Shown: positions 1 through 5,108 of the stretch, piece by piece
Numbering within the stretch: position 1 is the first letter of the stretch
Layout: every line of letters starts with the position of its first letter
Assembly: GCA_010671965.1 (NCBI GenBank)
Contig: JAAHIC010000386.1
Coordinates: 1-5,108 of the forward strand
DNA length: 5,108 nucleotides
From: Leptolyngbya sp. SIO4C5
GTDB taxonomy: Bacteria; Cyanobacteriota; Cyanobacteriia; Phormidesmidales; Phormidesmidaceae
Direction: 5' to 3'
Position numbers and translations under genes: made by a program
The notes under the pieces: model-generated
Databases searched by the model: none
Told to the model about the DNA's origin: nothing
The model's input: the letters and a program-made list of their open reading frames with translations, nothing else

Positions 1-2
1 AA

Positions 3-677
3 ACCGGACAGTTCGACTATGTCAATCTGCACTGGTACTACATTTTTCAGGACAACTGGCCTGCGATCGCTGCCGCTCAGCGCCACGACATGGGGGTGTT
101 TATTATTAGCCCCTCGGATAAGGGCGGCCATCTCTATAGCCCCTCGCAGCGACTGGTAGATCTGTGTGCGCCCCTGAGTCCAATGGTGTTCAACGACCTG
201 TTTTGTCTCAGCCATCCCCAAGTTCATACGCTCAGTCTAGGCGCAGCCCGACCCAGTGATTTTGATGAACATTTAAAGGCACTGCCGCTGTTAGAGCAGG
301 CCGCAGAGATTTTGCCGCCCATTCTGCAGCGTTTGCAGCAGGCGGCGATCGCCCGCTTGGGGGCCGAGTGGCTCCGCACCTGGAAGGTAGGGCTACCTGC
401 CCCAGAAAATACGCCAGAAAATATCAACATTCCCGTAATTTTGTGGCTGCGCAATCTATTGGAAGCCTTTGACATGGAAGAGTACGGTCAGGCCCGCTAC
501 AATCTGCTGGGCAATGGCGGGCACTGGTTTCCAGGCGGCAAGGCAGACAGCTTAGAAACGGTTGATTTGAGCCAGTGTTTAGCTCAAAGTCCTCACGCTG
601 ATAAAATTCCGGCTTTGTTGGCCGATACCGATCGCCGTTTGGGCGGCAAGGCGGTGCAGCGTCTCTCGCGCTCCTGA
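3..677 (+). CDS. Aldo/keto reductase, C-terminal part (5' end outside window)
   Basis: Partial gene: the frame is open from base 3 and ends at TGA 675-677, giving about 224 residues; the N-terminal half of the TIM barrel is cut off by the window edge. The first residues contain NLHWYY, which I align with the catalytic-tetrad histidine segment (LLHWP-like) of aldo/keto reductases. Next come MGVFIISPSDKGG (a late barrel strand) and SLGAARPSDFDEHL, matching the usual NAD(P)H-binding segment near the C-terminus (GASSPEQLEENL-like). The tail, with NIPVILWLRNL and YNLLGNGGHWFPG, is a C-terminal extension that I recognise from cyanobacterial homologues. Expected role: NAD(P)H-dependent reduction of an aldehyde or ketone in the cytosol; the substrate cannot be told. 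The internal ATG at 90 is inside the conserved domain and is not the start. It converges with the permease gene downstream. Family assignment is firm, substrate unknown. Confidence 0.9.
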   Translation, partial: TGQFDYVNLHWYYIFQDNWPAIAAAQRHDMGVFIISPSDKGGHLYSPSQRLVDLCAPLSPMVFNDLFCLSHPQVHTLSLGAARPSDFDEHLKALPLLEQAAEILPPILQRLQQAAIARLGAEWLRTWKVGLPAPENTPENINIPVILWLRNLLEAFDMEEYGQARYNLLGNGGHWFPGGKADSLETVDLSQCLAQSPHADKIPALLADTDRRLGGKAVQRLSRS

Positions 678-706
678 GTATGTCATCCAAGCCGCAACTT
701 TTCGGA

Positions 707-728
707 TAGTGGGCGGTGCCCACGCTAC
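707..728. repeat. Palindromic repeat, GTGGGC-GGT-GCCCAC core
   Basis: The core GTGGGCGGTGCCCAC (709-723) is a perfect 6-bp inverted repeat around a 3-base loop. The flanks TAG and CTA extend the stem, with two unpaired bases on the right arm. The core GTGGGCNNTGCCCAC is familiar from short dispersed repeats in cyanobacterial intergenic DNA. That link is from memory; copy number in this genome cannot be checked here. There is no T-tract, so a terminator role is weak. Confidence 0.6.
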
Positions 729-792
729 TGGAATGACCGGCATAAGAATGGAGGTTGGCTAACAACGGAAAACTCAACAGAAGCCTTGCCGA

Positions 793-825
793 TGTTGGGT
801 TGCGCTATGTTCAACGCCAACCTGC
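793..825. repeat. Diverged dispersed palindromic repeat (TTGGGTTG...CAACGCCAA)
   Basis: Left arm TTGGGTTG (795-802) pairs with right arm CAACGCCAA (812-820), giving an 8-bp stem with one bulged G and a loop of about 9 bases. The whole segment, from TGTTGGGTT to CCAACCTGC, resembles a decayed copy of the TGTTGGGTTTCGC...CAACCCAACCTAC short repeat common between genes in many cyanobacteria. The match is from memory of that repeat, not a search. Loop and arm differences suggest an old copy. Confidence 0.5.
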
Positions 826-911
826 AAAAGCTGCAATTTTAGCTGTGTCGCGCCGCTACCGATGCCCCAATTGAAAAATCAAAACCTGATAGGCATGACC
901 ACTGCTTAACT

Positions 912-1766
912 TTACCCTTTGAGGCCGCTGCCGGAGTCGGTGGGCACGATGTAGCGCTGCAGGGCCACGAACACTAGAATTATCGGCGCGACGGAAATGA
1001 CCGAGCCAGCGGCAATTTGCCGCCAGTCATCCCCAGAAAGCCCTCCCGCCAGCTTAGCTACGCCTAGCGGCAGGGTATACATTTCAGGGCGATCGAGGAC
1101 GATCAGCGGCCAGAGAAAATCGCTCCAGGAGCCAATCAGCACAAAGATAGCCAGCGTCACCAGGGCCGGGCGCACCGCCGGAATCATCACGTTCCACCAG
1201 ATACCCAGCTCGCTGCAGCCGTCCATGCGGGCAGCTTCCTCTAGCTCCTTGGGCACTCCCTGAAATGCCTGCCGCAGCAAAAAAATACCAAAGGCCGACG
1301 CCAACGATGGAAAAATAATGCCTAAATAGGTATTCCGTAGCCCAAGCTGCACTGTCAAAACGTACAGCGGAATCATCACAATCTGAAACGGAATCATGAT
1401 GGTGGACACGATAATAGAAAAAATGACCTCTCGTCCGCGAAAAGACAGACGGGCCAAGGGATAGGCGGCTAGAGCACAGAACAGCAAATTGAGCACCACC
1501 GTCAGCCCCGCTACCAGGGTGCTGTTGAAAAAGTAGCGGCCAAAGGGGTTAGCCTGCCAAACCGCCACGAAATTCTGCAAGGTGGGCTGGCGGGGAATGA
1601 ACTGGGGCGGAAACTGAAAAATATTTTCAGTGGGAGACTTGAAGGCGGTACTGATCAGCCACAGCAGCGGCAGCAGCATAATCAGCGCGATCGCGCTCAT
1701 CAGAGCGTAGGTGCCTACGCGCCGCCAAAAGAACTGTCTTGACGTTAGAGAAGAGTGCATAGTCAC
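912..1766 (-). CDS. Carbohydrate ABC transporter permease, MalG/UgpE type
   Basis: Inner-membrane subunit of a binding-protein-dependent sugar importer, 284 aa, normal for the MalG-like permeases. Six hydrophobic segments lie near residues 18-41, 79-104, 114-138, 146-164, 199-223 and 252-273. The cytoplasmic EAA loop that docks on the ATPase is clear: EEAARMDG at 176-183 followed by the VMIP end at 193-196. The start is ambiguous: GTG at 1764-1766 overlaps the last base of the upstream stop (TAGTG), and an in-frame ATG sits two codons later at 1758-1760. AGGAG at 1781-1785 is 14 nt from the GTG and 20 nt from the ATG, so the GTG is slightly favoured, or translation is coupled. The second permease, solute-binding protein and ATPase are absent from the window, so the substrate cannot be named; they may be encoded elsewhere. 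Stop is TAA at 912-914. Confidence 0.92.
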   Translation of the reverse strand: MTMHSSLTSRQFFWRRVGTYALMSAIALIMLLPLLWLISTAFKSPTENIFQFPPQFIPRQPTLQNFVAVWQANPFGRYFFNSTLVAGLTVVLNLLFCALAAYPLARLSFRGREVIFSIIVSTIMIPFQIVMIPLYVLTVQLGLRNTYLGIIFPSLASAFGIFLLRQAFQGVPKELEEAARMDGCSELGIWWNVMIPAVRPALVTLAIFVLIGSWSDFLWPLIVLDRPEMYTLPLGVAKLAGGLSGDDWRQIAAGSVISVAPIILVFVALQRYIVPTDSGSGLKG

Positions 1767-2632
1767 TAGCCAAACAGCCGCTCCTGCAGCAGCCAGAAGC
1801 CAGCAAAGGATTCAGCTTCTGGCGAAGACTGCACTGCTACGAAGTGAACCTGGTTGGCGGCCTGCTTAGCCTGCTCGAAGTTTTGGGCTTCGGTTTGGGC
1901 CTTAGGCGTATTGAGATTGGCTAGAATCCAGCTCTCGGTGGTGCCGGTTTCGAGCAGAAGCTGAGCGGGCTGAGGGGCGGGGCTAGCGTTGAGGTAGGCA
2001 AGCTCTAGGCCCGACATCCAACCGGCTAGGGGCAGCGCCCTGGGTGAAAAAATAATCACGCCGGGAATGCGCTGATCCGGGGAGACGCCAACCATCTCCA
2101 ACGGAAAAGCTTCGCCAAAGTCAATTTCCCACTCAGGCATATCGGCAAAGTCCTGCGCCGTCAGGGTGACAAAGGCCCACTGCTGACCTACTAGGGCGTC
2201 GGGCAAGGCTTTAGGCGCAGGGGGTGGGGCGCTGACGACGGGGTTAGTGGAGGGCTGATAGCCCGGTTCCTGCGGGTAAACCGCTGCCTGACGCTGCTCT
2301 AAAAGCTGCTGCAGGGCCAAGGTGCGACGGCTGGGCTTGGCGGCGATATTGAGCGCATTGCAGGCCCGCTCAATCATGGCCTGCATCGCATAGCGAAAGA
2401 AGCGGATCCGGCTGGGGGGGGCAGGGGCCTGCGCGATCGCTTCCTCAATGGCGGCCTGAAGCTGAATGGAATTGACTTCGGTGTTGGATAGAAACTTGCT
2501 GTACTGAAACAGGTCTTTATGAGGCGAATTGACGCCCTGAGCGCCTTCTACAATCAGCACTTCCCAAACCTTTTTACCGCGATCGTCCACGATGGGGCGT
2601 GAATAAAAATCGAGTTCCCAAACGGTACCCAT
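1766..2632 (-). CDS. Tab2/Atab2-family RNA-binding protein (DUF1092)
   Basis: 288 aa, the usual size for cyanobacterial members. The N-terminal signature MGTVWELDFYSRP and KKVWEVLI (21-28) and the C-terminal block SWILANL (234-240) ending in FAGFWLL (276-282) identify the family. The WLL tripeptide (280-282) is the conserved C-terminal feature linked to RNA binding in the algal and plant proteins. Chlamydomonas Tab2 is needed for translation of psaB mRNA and Arabidopsis ATAB2 for photosystem I and II proteins; a similar cytosolic role in photosystem mRNA translation is an inference here. A proline/alanine-rich linker (about 124-145) separates the two conserved halves. The ATG start lies 3 nt after the S1 gene's stop, with only a weak GAGG 14 nt upstream, which suggests translational coupling. 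Its TAG stop shares one base with the permease GTG. The gene carries a run of eight C (coding strand) at 2414-2421. Confidence 0.92.
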   Translation of the reverse strand: MGTVWELDFYSRPIVDDRGKKVWEVLIVEGAQGVNSPHKDLFQYSKFLSNTEVNSIQLQAAIEEAIAQAPAPPSRIRFFRYAMQAMIERACNALNIAAKPSRRTLALQQLLEQRQAAVYPQEPGYQPSTNPVVSAPPPAPKALPDALVGQQWAFVTLTAQDFADMPEWEIDFGEAFPLEMVGVSPDQRIPGVIIFSPRALPLAGWMSGLELAYLNASPAPQPAQLLLETGTTESWILANLNTPKAQTEAQNFEQAKQAANQVHFVAVQSSPEAESFAGFWLLQERLFG

Positions 2633-2635
2633 AGC

Positions 2636-3520
2636 TTAAATATCGGCCTCGGCCAGAACCTTACTGATTGACTGTAGGCGATTTTCCGCATCTGCCATCA
2701 GCTCATCCTGCTTTTGCAGCATTTCACCCGGAAACTTTTCCAGCACCTTGGTTGAAAGCGAAATACGGCGGTTAGTTTCGTCTACGTTGACCACAACGGC
2801 TTTAATGGCCTGCCCGACCTGAAACAAATTAGGCAGCGAATCGACGTAGTTTTTGCTGACCTGATTGACATGCAGCAGCCCCGTGACGCCGTCAAATTCA
2901 ACAAAGACGCCAAAGGGCTTGATATTGGCGACTGTGCCTTCAATGAGCTGGCCGAGTTCGAGGCGGCTCATTCTGGCTGAGCGGGCGGCGATGCGCTCCG
3001 ACAGCACTAGCTTATTCGCTTCGGGCGAGACATCTAGAAAAGCCACCGTCAGGGTTTGTCCCACCAGGCTTTCTAAATCGTCGATTCGTACCGCTAAATG
3101 CGATCGCGGAATAAAGCCCCGCAGACCGTCCACATCAGCTAGAACGCCGCCTTTATTGGTCCCGTTGACGGTAACTTGCAGAGTCTCATTGGCTTCCTGC
3201 ATTTCGCTGAGGCGCTGCCAAAGCTGCTTGAGCTGCATCTCACGAATTGACAGAATTACCTGACCGTCGGCATTTTGATCCCGAATGATCAAAAACTGGC
3301 CGGCTTCCTCTAGAGGCAGAATTTCCGGCAGCTCAGCCGGCGTAATCTTTTTCAGTGAGGCTTCTTTCAGCGGTAGGAACGCCGCTGCCTTGCCGCCAAT
3401 ATCTACGTAGGCCCCTTGGTCTGTATGGCTAAAGACCGTGCCACGCACCACGCTACCTTTCTGAAACTGATAGTCGTGCTGCTCTAAAGCTTTGGCAAAA
3501 TCTTCTGCAGAAAAACTCAA
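2636..3520 (-). CDS. rps1b: S1 RNA-binding-domain protein, cyanobacterial Rps1B type
   Basis: Three S1 (OB-fold) RNA-binding domains lie at about residues 21-93, 111-176 and 189-259 of a 294-aa protein. Domain 1 carries VVRGTVFSHTDQGAYVDIGG and domain 3 carries EGTVANIKPFGVFVEFDGVTG. E. coli S1 has six such domains; cyanobacteria have shorter S1 proteins. The opening FSAEDFAKALEQHDYQFQKG fits the Rps1B branch (Synechocystis slr1984 type) rather than Rps1A. Likely role: mRNA binding in translation initiation on the 30S subunit, or a ribosome-associated RNA-binding factor. Start: the frame has no ATG. A TTG at 3533-3535 follows an in-frame TGA directly and has no ribosome site, whereas the TTG at 3518-3520 has GGAGG (3526-3530) with a 5-nt spacer, so I chose the latter. 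The C-terminus (about 265-294) is a charged helix. It is the first gene of a likely three-gene operon. Confidence 0.9.
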   Translation of the reverse strand: MSFSAEDFAKALEQHDYQFQKGSVVRGTVFSHTDQGAYVDIGGKAAAFLPLKEASLKKITPAELPEILPLEEAGQFLIIRDQNADGQVILSIREMQLKQLWQRLSEMQEANETLQVTVNGTNKGGVLADVDGLRGFIPRSHLAVRIDDLESLVGQTLTVAFLDVSPEANKLVLSERIAARSARMSRLELGQLIEGTVANIKPFGVFVEFDGVTGLLHVNQVSKNYVDSLPNLFQVGQAIKAVVVNVDETNRRISLSTKVLEKFPGEMLQKQDELMADAENRLQSISKVLAEADI

Positions 3521-3525
3521 ACTGG

Positions 3526-3530
3526 CCTCC
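3526..3530 (-). promoter_or_regulatory. Ribosome binding site of the S1-like gene
   Basis: GGAGG on the minus strand, 5 nt before the TTG at 3518-3520. It decides the start: the alternative TTG at 3533-3535 lies upstream of this site, has nothing comparable in front of it, and is preceded directly by an in-frame TGA (3536-3538). Confidence 0.7.
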
Positions 3531-3561
3531 GGCAATCAAATTAGTCATAGTCAGTTTTTCA

Positions 3562-3567
3562 ACTATA
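3562..3567 (-). promoter_or_regulatory. Possible -10 box of the S1-like operon
   Basis: TATAGT on the minus strand matches TATAAT at five of six positions and would start transcription near 3555, giving a leader of about 35 nt to the TTG at 3520. There is no recognisable -35 at 17-18 nt upstream. Two TTGACG motifs further upstream on the same strand (about 3596-3618) are not at the right distance from any -10. Tentative. Confidence 0.3.
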
Positions 3568-3574
3568 AAGCAAC

Positions 3575-3595
3575 TTGAGGAGAGCGAGAGGAGTT
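3575..3595. repeat. 21-nt perfect mirror repeat (purine-rich on + strand)
   Basis: The plus strand reads TTGAGGAGAG, a central C at 3585, then GAGAGGAGTT, so the sequence reads the same forwards and backwards on one strand. Apart from the centre and the end T pairs it is all purine. Such polypurine mirror repeats can adopt triplex (H-DNA) structure, and on the minus strand they give CTCCTC-type pyrimidine tracts. It lies upstream of the S1-like gene. Function unknown. Confidence 0.6.
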
Positions 3596-3753
3596 GTGTC
3601 GTCAACAAGCTGCGTCAAAAATCGCCCGTAAGTGACCTGAGAATAAAAGAAATGAGGTGAGAATGACAGAAATTCAGCCGCTAAGCCGGAGCCGAATCCT
3701 TATAGTTAAGAGTCATGAAGCCTTCACCTGCAGAATTCAGCCATCGGAAAGCC

Positions 3754-3762
3754 TGCTATAAT
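3754..3762 (+). promoter_or_regulatory. argJ promoter, extended -10 (TGCTATAAT)
   Basis: A perfect TATAAT at 3757-3762 is preceded by TGC, the extended -10 motif, which typically compensates for a weak -35. The best -35 candidate is ATTCAG (3735-3740, 16-nt spacer), a poor match. Predicted transcription start is near 3769-3770, giving a leader of about 25 nt before the argJ ATG. Confidence 0.65.
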
Positions 3763-3785
3763 CCCCTCTCATGCAGTAGTGAGAA

Positions 3786-3790
3786 GAGGA
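3786..3790 (+). promoter_or_regulatory. argJ ribosome binding site (GAGGA)
   Basis: GAGGA, 4 nt before the ATG at 3795, within the purine run GAGAAGAGGA. It supports the annotated start. An ATG at 3771 opens only a two-codon ORF (ATG CAG TAG) ahead of it. Confidence 0.65.
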
Positions 3791-3794
3791 CGTT

Positions 3795-5039
3795 ATGGCA
3801 GACTGGCAGCAGGTTTCAGGGGGAATTGCCGCGCCTAAGGGCTTTCGTGCTGCAGGGATTAAAGCGGGACTAAAGCCGTCGGGTGCTTTGGACTTGGCGC
3901 TGATTGTCTCAGATACCGATGCGATCGCGGCGGGTGTGTTCACCACTAGCCAGGTAAGAGCTGCCTGCGTAGACTACTGCCGTGAGCGCCTAGAGGAAAA
4001 AGCTGTCGCCCGCGCCATTCTCTGCAATGCGGGTCAGGCCAACGCCTGTACGGGTACCCAGGGCTGGCAGGATGCGATCGAAAGTGCTGAGGCTTTGGCG
4101 GCGGCGCTAGCGGTGCCAGCCAGTTCCATTTTGATTGCTTCTACAGGGGTCATCGGCCAGCGGATCAAAATGGAGCCGCTAAAGCAGGCGATGCCGGAAC
4201 TGGTCGATGCCGCCTCTGTGGCCGGAGCTGAGACGGCTGCCAAAGCGATTTTGACCACTGACCTAGTGCCTAAGTCAATTGCTTTAGAAACTCGCCTCGG
4301 CGATCGCCCGGTGCGGATTGGCGGCATTGCTAAAGGCTCTGGCATGATTCATCCCAATATGGCGACGATGCTATCCTTTATCACCTGTGATGCCAGCGTT
4401 TCCCATCAGCTTTGGCAGGACATGCTGAAGCGTGCTGCCGATCGCAGCTTTAACCAAATCACCGTAGATGGCGATACCAGCACCAATGACTCACTCATCG
4501 CCTTGGCCAACGGCCAGTCTCGCACCCCCGCCATCACTGAAATGGGGCCAGAAGCGAAAAAGATAGAGGCCATGCTGACGGAGGTTTGTATCTACTTAGC
4601 CAAGGCGATCGCCCGCGATGGAGAAGGGGCTACCTGCCTGGTGGAAGTCAGCGTTGCCGGAGCGGTCAATGATGCTGCCGCCCAGCTTGTAGCCCGGACA
4701 GTGGCCGGATCTTCTTTAGTCAAATCAGCTATTTTTGGCCGCGATCCCAACTGGGGGCGGATTGCCGGAGCCGCAGGGCGAGCCGGGGTGCCTTTTGAGC
4801 AGGAGGAGCTAAAGGTAATGCTGGGCGATCTGCTGCTGATGGAGCAGGGACAGCCCCAGCCCTTCGACCGGCAGGCTGCCAATGCCTATCTGAAGCAGGT
4901 GGCTGCAGGGGAATATCTAACGCCGGATAATACGGTCAACATTCAAATCAGCATCGGTAACGGACCCGGGAAAGGAACTGCCTGGGGCTGCGACCTCAGC
5001 TATGACTATGTGCGCATCAATGCGGAATACACAACTTAG
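3795..5039 (+). CDS. argJ: ArgJ, glutamate N-acetyltransferase / ornithine acetyltransferase
   Basis: Transfers the acetyl group from N-acetylornithine to glutamate, closing the cyclic arginine pathway in the cytosol; bifunctional members also use acetyl-CoA to make N-acetylglutamate. At 414 aa it is full length for the family. The precursor cuts itself between Ala190 and Thr191 in the segment KGSGMIHPNMA-TMLSF, making alpha (1-190) and beta (191-414) chains with Thr191 as the nucleophile. Other family marks are the oxyanion-hole pair Thr117-Gly118 in ASTGVIG, ITVDGDTSTND (222-232), FGRDPNWGRI (314-323) and the C-terminus WGCDLSYDYVRINAEYTT. The start has a good ribosome site and a nearby extended -10 promoter, so the gene begins its own transcript. 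Whether this enzyme is mono- or bifunctional cannot be read reliably from the sequence. No defect is seen. Confidence 0.98.
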   Translation: MADWQQVSGGIAAPKGFRAAGIKAGLKPSGALDLALIVSDTDAIAAGVFTTSQVRAACVDYCRERLEEKAVARAILCNAGQANACTGTQGWQDAIESAEALAAALAVPASSILIASTGVIGQRIKMEPLKQAMPELVDAASVAGAETAAKAILTTDLVPKSIALETRLGDRPVRIGGIAKGSGMIHPNMATMLSFITCDASVSHQLWQDMLKRAADRSFNQITVDGDTSTNDSLIALANGQSRTPAITEMGPEAKKIEAMLTEVCIYLAKAIARDGEGATCLVEVSVAGAVNDAAAQLVARTVAGSSLVKSAIFGRDPNWGRIAGAAGRAGVPFEQEELKVMLGDLLLMEQGQPQPFDRQAANAYLKQVAAGEYLTPDNTVNIQISIGNGPGKGTAWGCDLSYDYVRINAEYTT

Positions 5040-5072
5040 GTGAGTAAATCCCTACCTGAGTGAAGACCTCTT

Positions 5073-5089
5073 TGAACACACTAGGTTCA
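5073..5089. repeat. Small inverted repeat TGAAC-N7-GTTCA after argJ
   Basis: TGAAC (5073-5077) and GTTCA (5085-5089) form a perfect 5-bp inverted repeat around 7 bases. There is no T-run after it, so it is a poor terminator. Placed just before a possible AGGAG/GTG start at the window end, it could be an operator for the next gene. Such short repeats arise by chance often enough that confidence is low. Confidence 0.3.
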
Positions 5090-5093
5090 TTAT

Positions 5094-5108
5094 AGGAGCC
5101 CAGTGTGA
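5094..5108 (+). promoter_or_regulatory. Possible ribosome site and GTG start of a gene beyond the window
   Basis: AGGAG (5094-5098) is followed after 6 nt by GTG (5105-5107). This would start a plus-strand gene lying outside the window. Only one codon is visible, so the product cannot be named and the call may be chance. Confidence 0.3.

Larger units (their letters stand above)
678..911. other. Convergent intergenic region with two palindromic repeats
   Basis: Gap between two converging genes, the aldo/keto reductase (+) and the ABC permease (-). I see no gene: the longest open stretch is the reductase frame continuing past its TGA to a TAG at 840-842, and it looks non-coding. It holds two imperfect palindromes, listed separately. 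Neither is followed by a T-run on either strand, so neither is a convincing intrinsic terminator, although the stems could slow both converging polymerases. Confidence 0.7.
3536..3794. other. Divergent promoter region between S1-like gene and argJ
   Basis: 259-bp non-coding region between divergent genes, AT-richer than its surroundings. It contains the argJ promoter and ribosome site, a weak promoter candidate for the S1-like operon, a 21-nt mirror repeat, a tandem TAGTCA hexamer (3542-3553) and the short palindrome TGAAGCCTTCA (3716-3726) just upstream of the argJ promoter. A second TATAGT (3701-3706, +) has no good -35 partner. I found no NtcA box (GTA-N8-TAC) and no RNA gene. Confidence 0.75.

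Noticed and set aside
424..777. Minus-strand open frames opposite the reductase gene (224-475 and 424-777).
   Set aside because: They are antisense to a well-recognised protein, show no family features and have low-complexity antisense composition.
678..842. Reductase frame stays open for 54 codons after its TGA, to a TAG at 840-842, raising stop-codon readthrough or a longer original protein.
   Set aside because: The protein already ends where I expect family members to end (RLSRS), the extension crosses both palindromic repeats, and its composition is not like a conserved domain.
862..896. ATGCC...GGCAT as a terminator for the permease transcript.
   Set aside because: A 5-bp stem with a loop of about 25 bases and no T-run; not a credible terminator.
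3453..3548. A 31-codon ORF on the minus strand starting with ATG (3546-3548) and overlapping the S1-like gene start in another frame.
   Set aside because: It has no good ribosome site and its sequence is the out-of-frame reading of the S1 gene; probably chance. An overlapping leader ORF is possible but unsupported.
3771..3779. ATG CAG TAG mini-ORF in the argJ leader.
   Set aside because: It lies at or within a few bases of the predicted transcription start and has no ribosome site.
4034..4882. Minus-strand open frames inside argJ (4034-4345 and 4592-4882).
   Set aside because: They mirror the codon pattern of argJ, which is clearly coding on the plus strand.

Overview
This window is cyanobacterial chromosomal DNA. 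The evidence is eight perfect copies of the octamer GCGATCGC (the HIP1 element, typical of many cyanobacteria) in about 5.1 kb, where chance would give about 0.1. The gene content agrees: a Tab2/Atab2-family RNA-binding protein, which is confined to oxygenic phototrophs, and a short three-domain ribosomal protein S1 of the cyanobacterial Rps1B type. Base composition is moderately GC-rich. I would guess a Leptolyngbya/Nodosilinea-like lineage, but the sequence does not prove a genus.

Layout. Positions 1-677 (+) hold the C-terminal part of an aldo/keto reductase whose start lies outside the window. Positions 678-911 are a non-coding convergent gap with two short palindromic repeats of a kind scattered through cyanobacterial intergenic DNA. 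Positions 912-3535 (-) are a tight three-gene cluster, read right to left: an Rps1B-like S1 protein, the Tab2-family protein (3-nt gap) and a MalG-type sugar ABC-transporter permease (1-nt stop/start overlap). Positions 3536-3794 are a divergent promoter region with an extended -10 box for argJ and a 21-nt perfect mirror repeat upstream of the S1 gene. Positions 3795-5039 (+) are a complete argJ (ornithine acetyltransferase). The last 69 bases contain a small inverted repeat and an AGGAG-GTG pair that may be the start of the next gene.

How they fit together. The S1-like protein and the Tab2-family protein both bind RNA and act in, or probably in, translation, so their co-transcription makes biological sense. 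The permease is the odd member: its usual partners (second permease, binding protein, ATPase) are not in the window, yet its start is fused to the tab2-like stop codon. argJ is an unlinked housekeeping gene of arginine biosynthesis that shares only the divergent promoter region. All complete genes look intact. I see no mobile element, CRISPR array, RNA gene or obvious novel defence-type system; the most interesting points are the operon composition and the leader architecture of the S1 gene.
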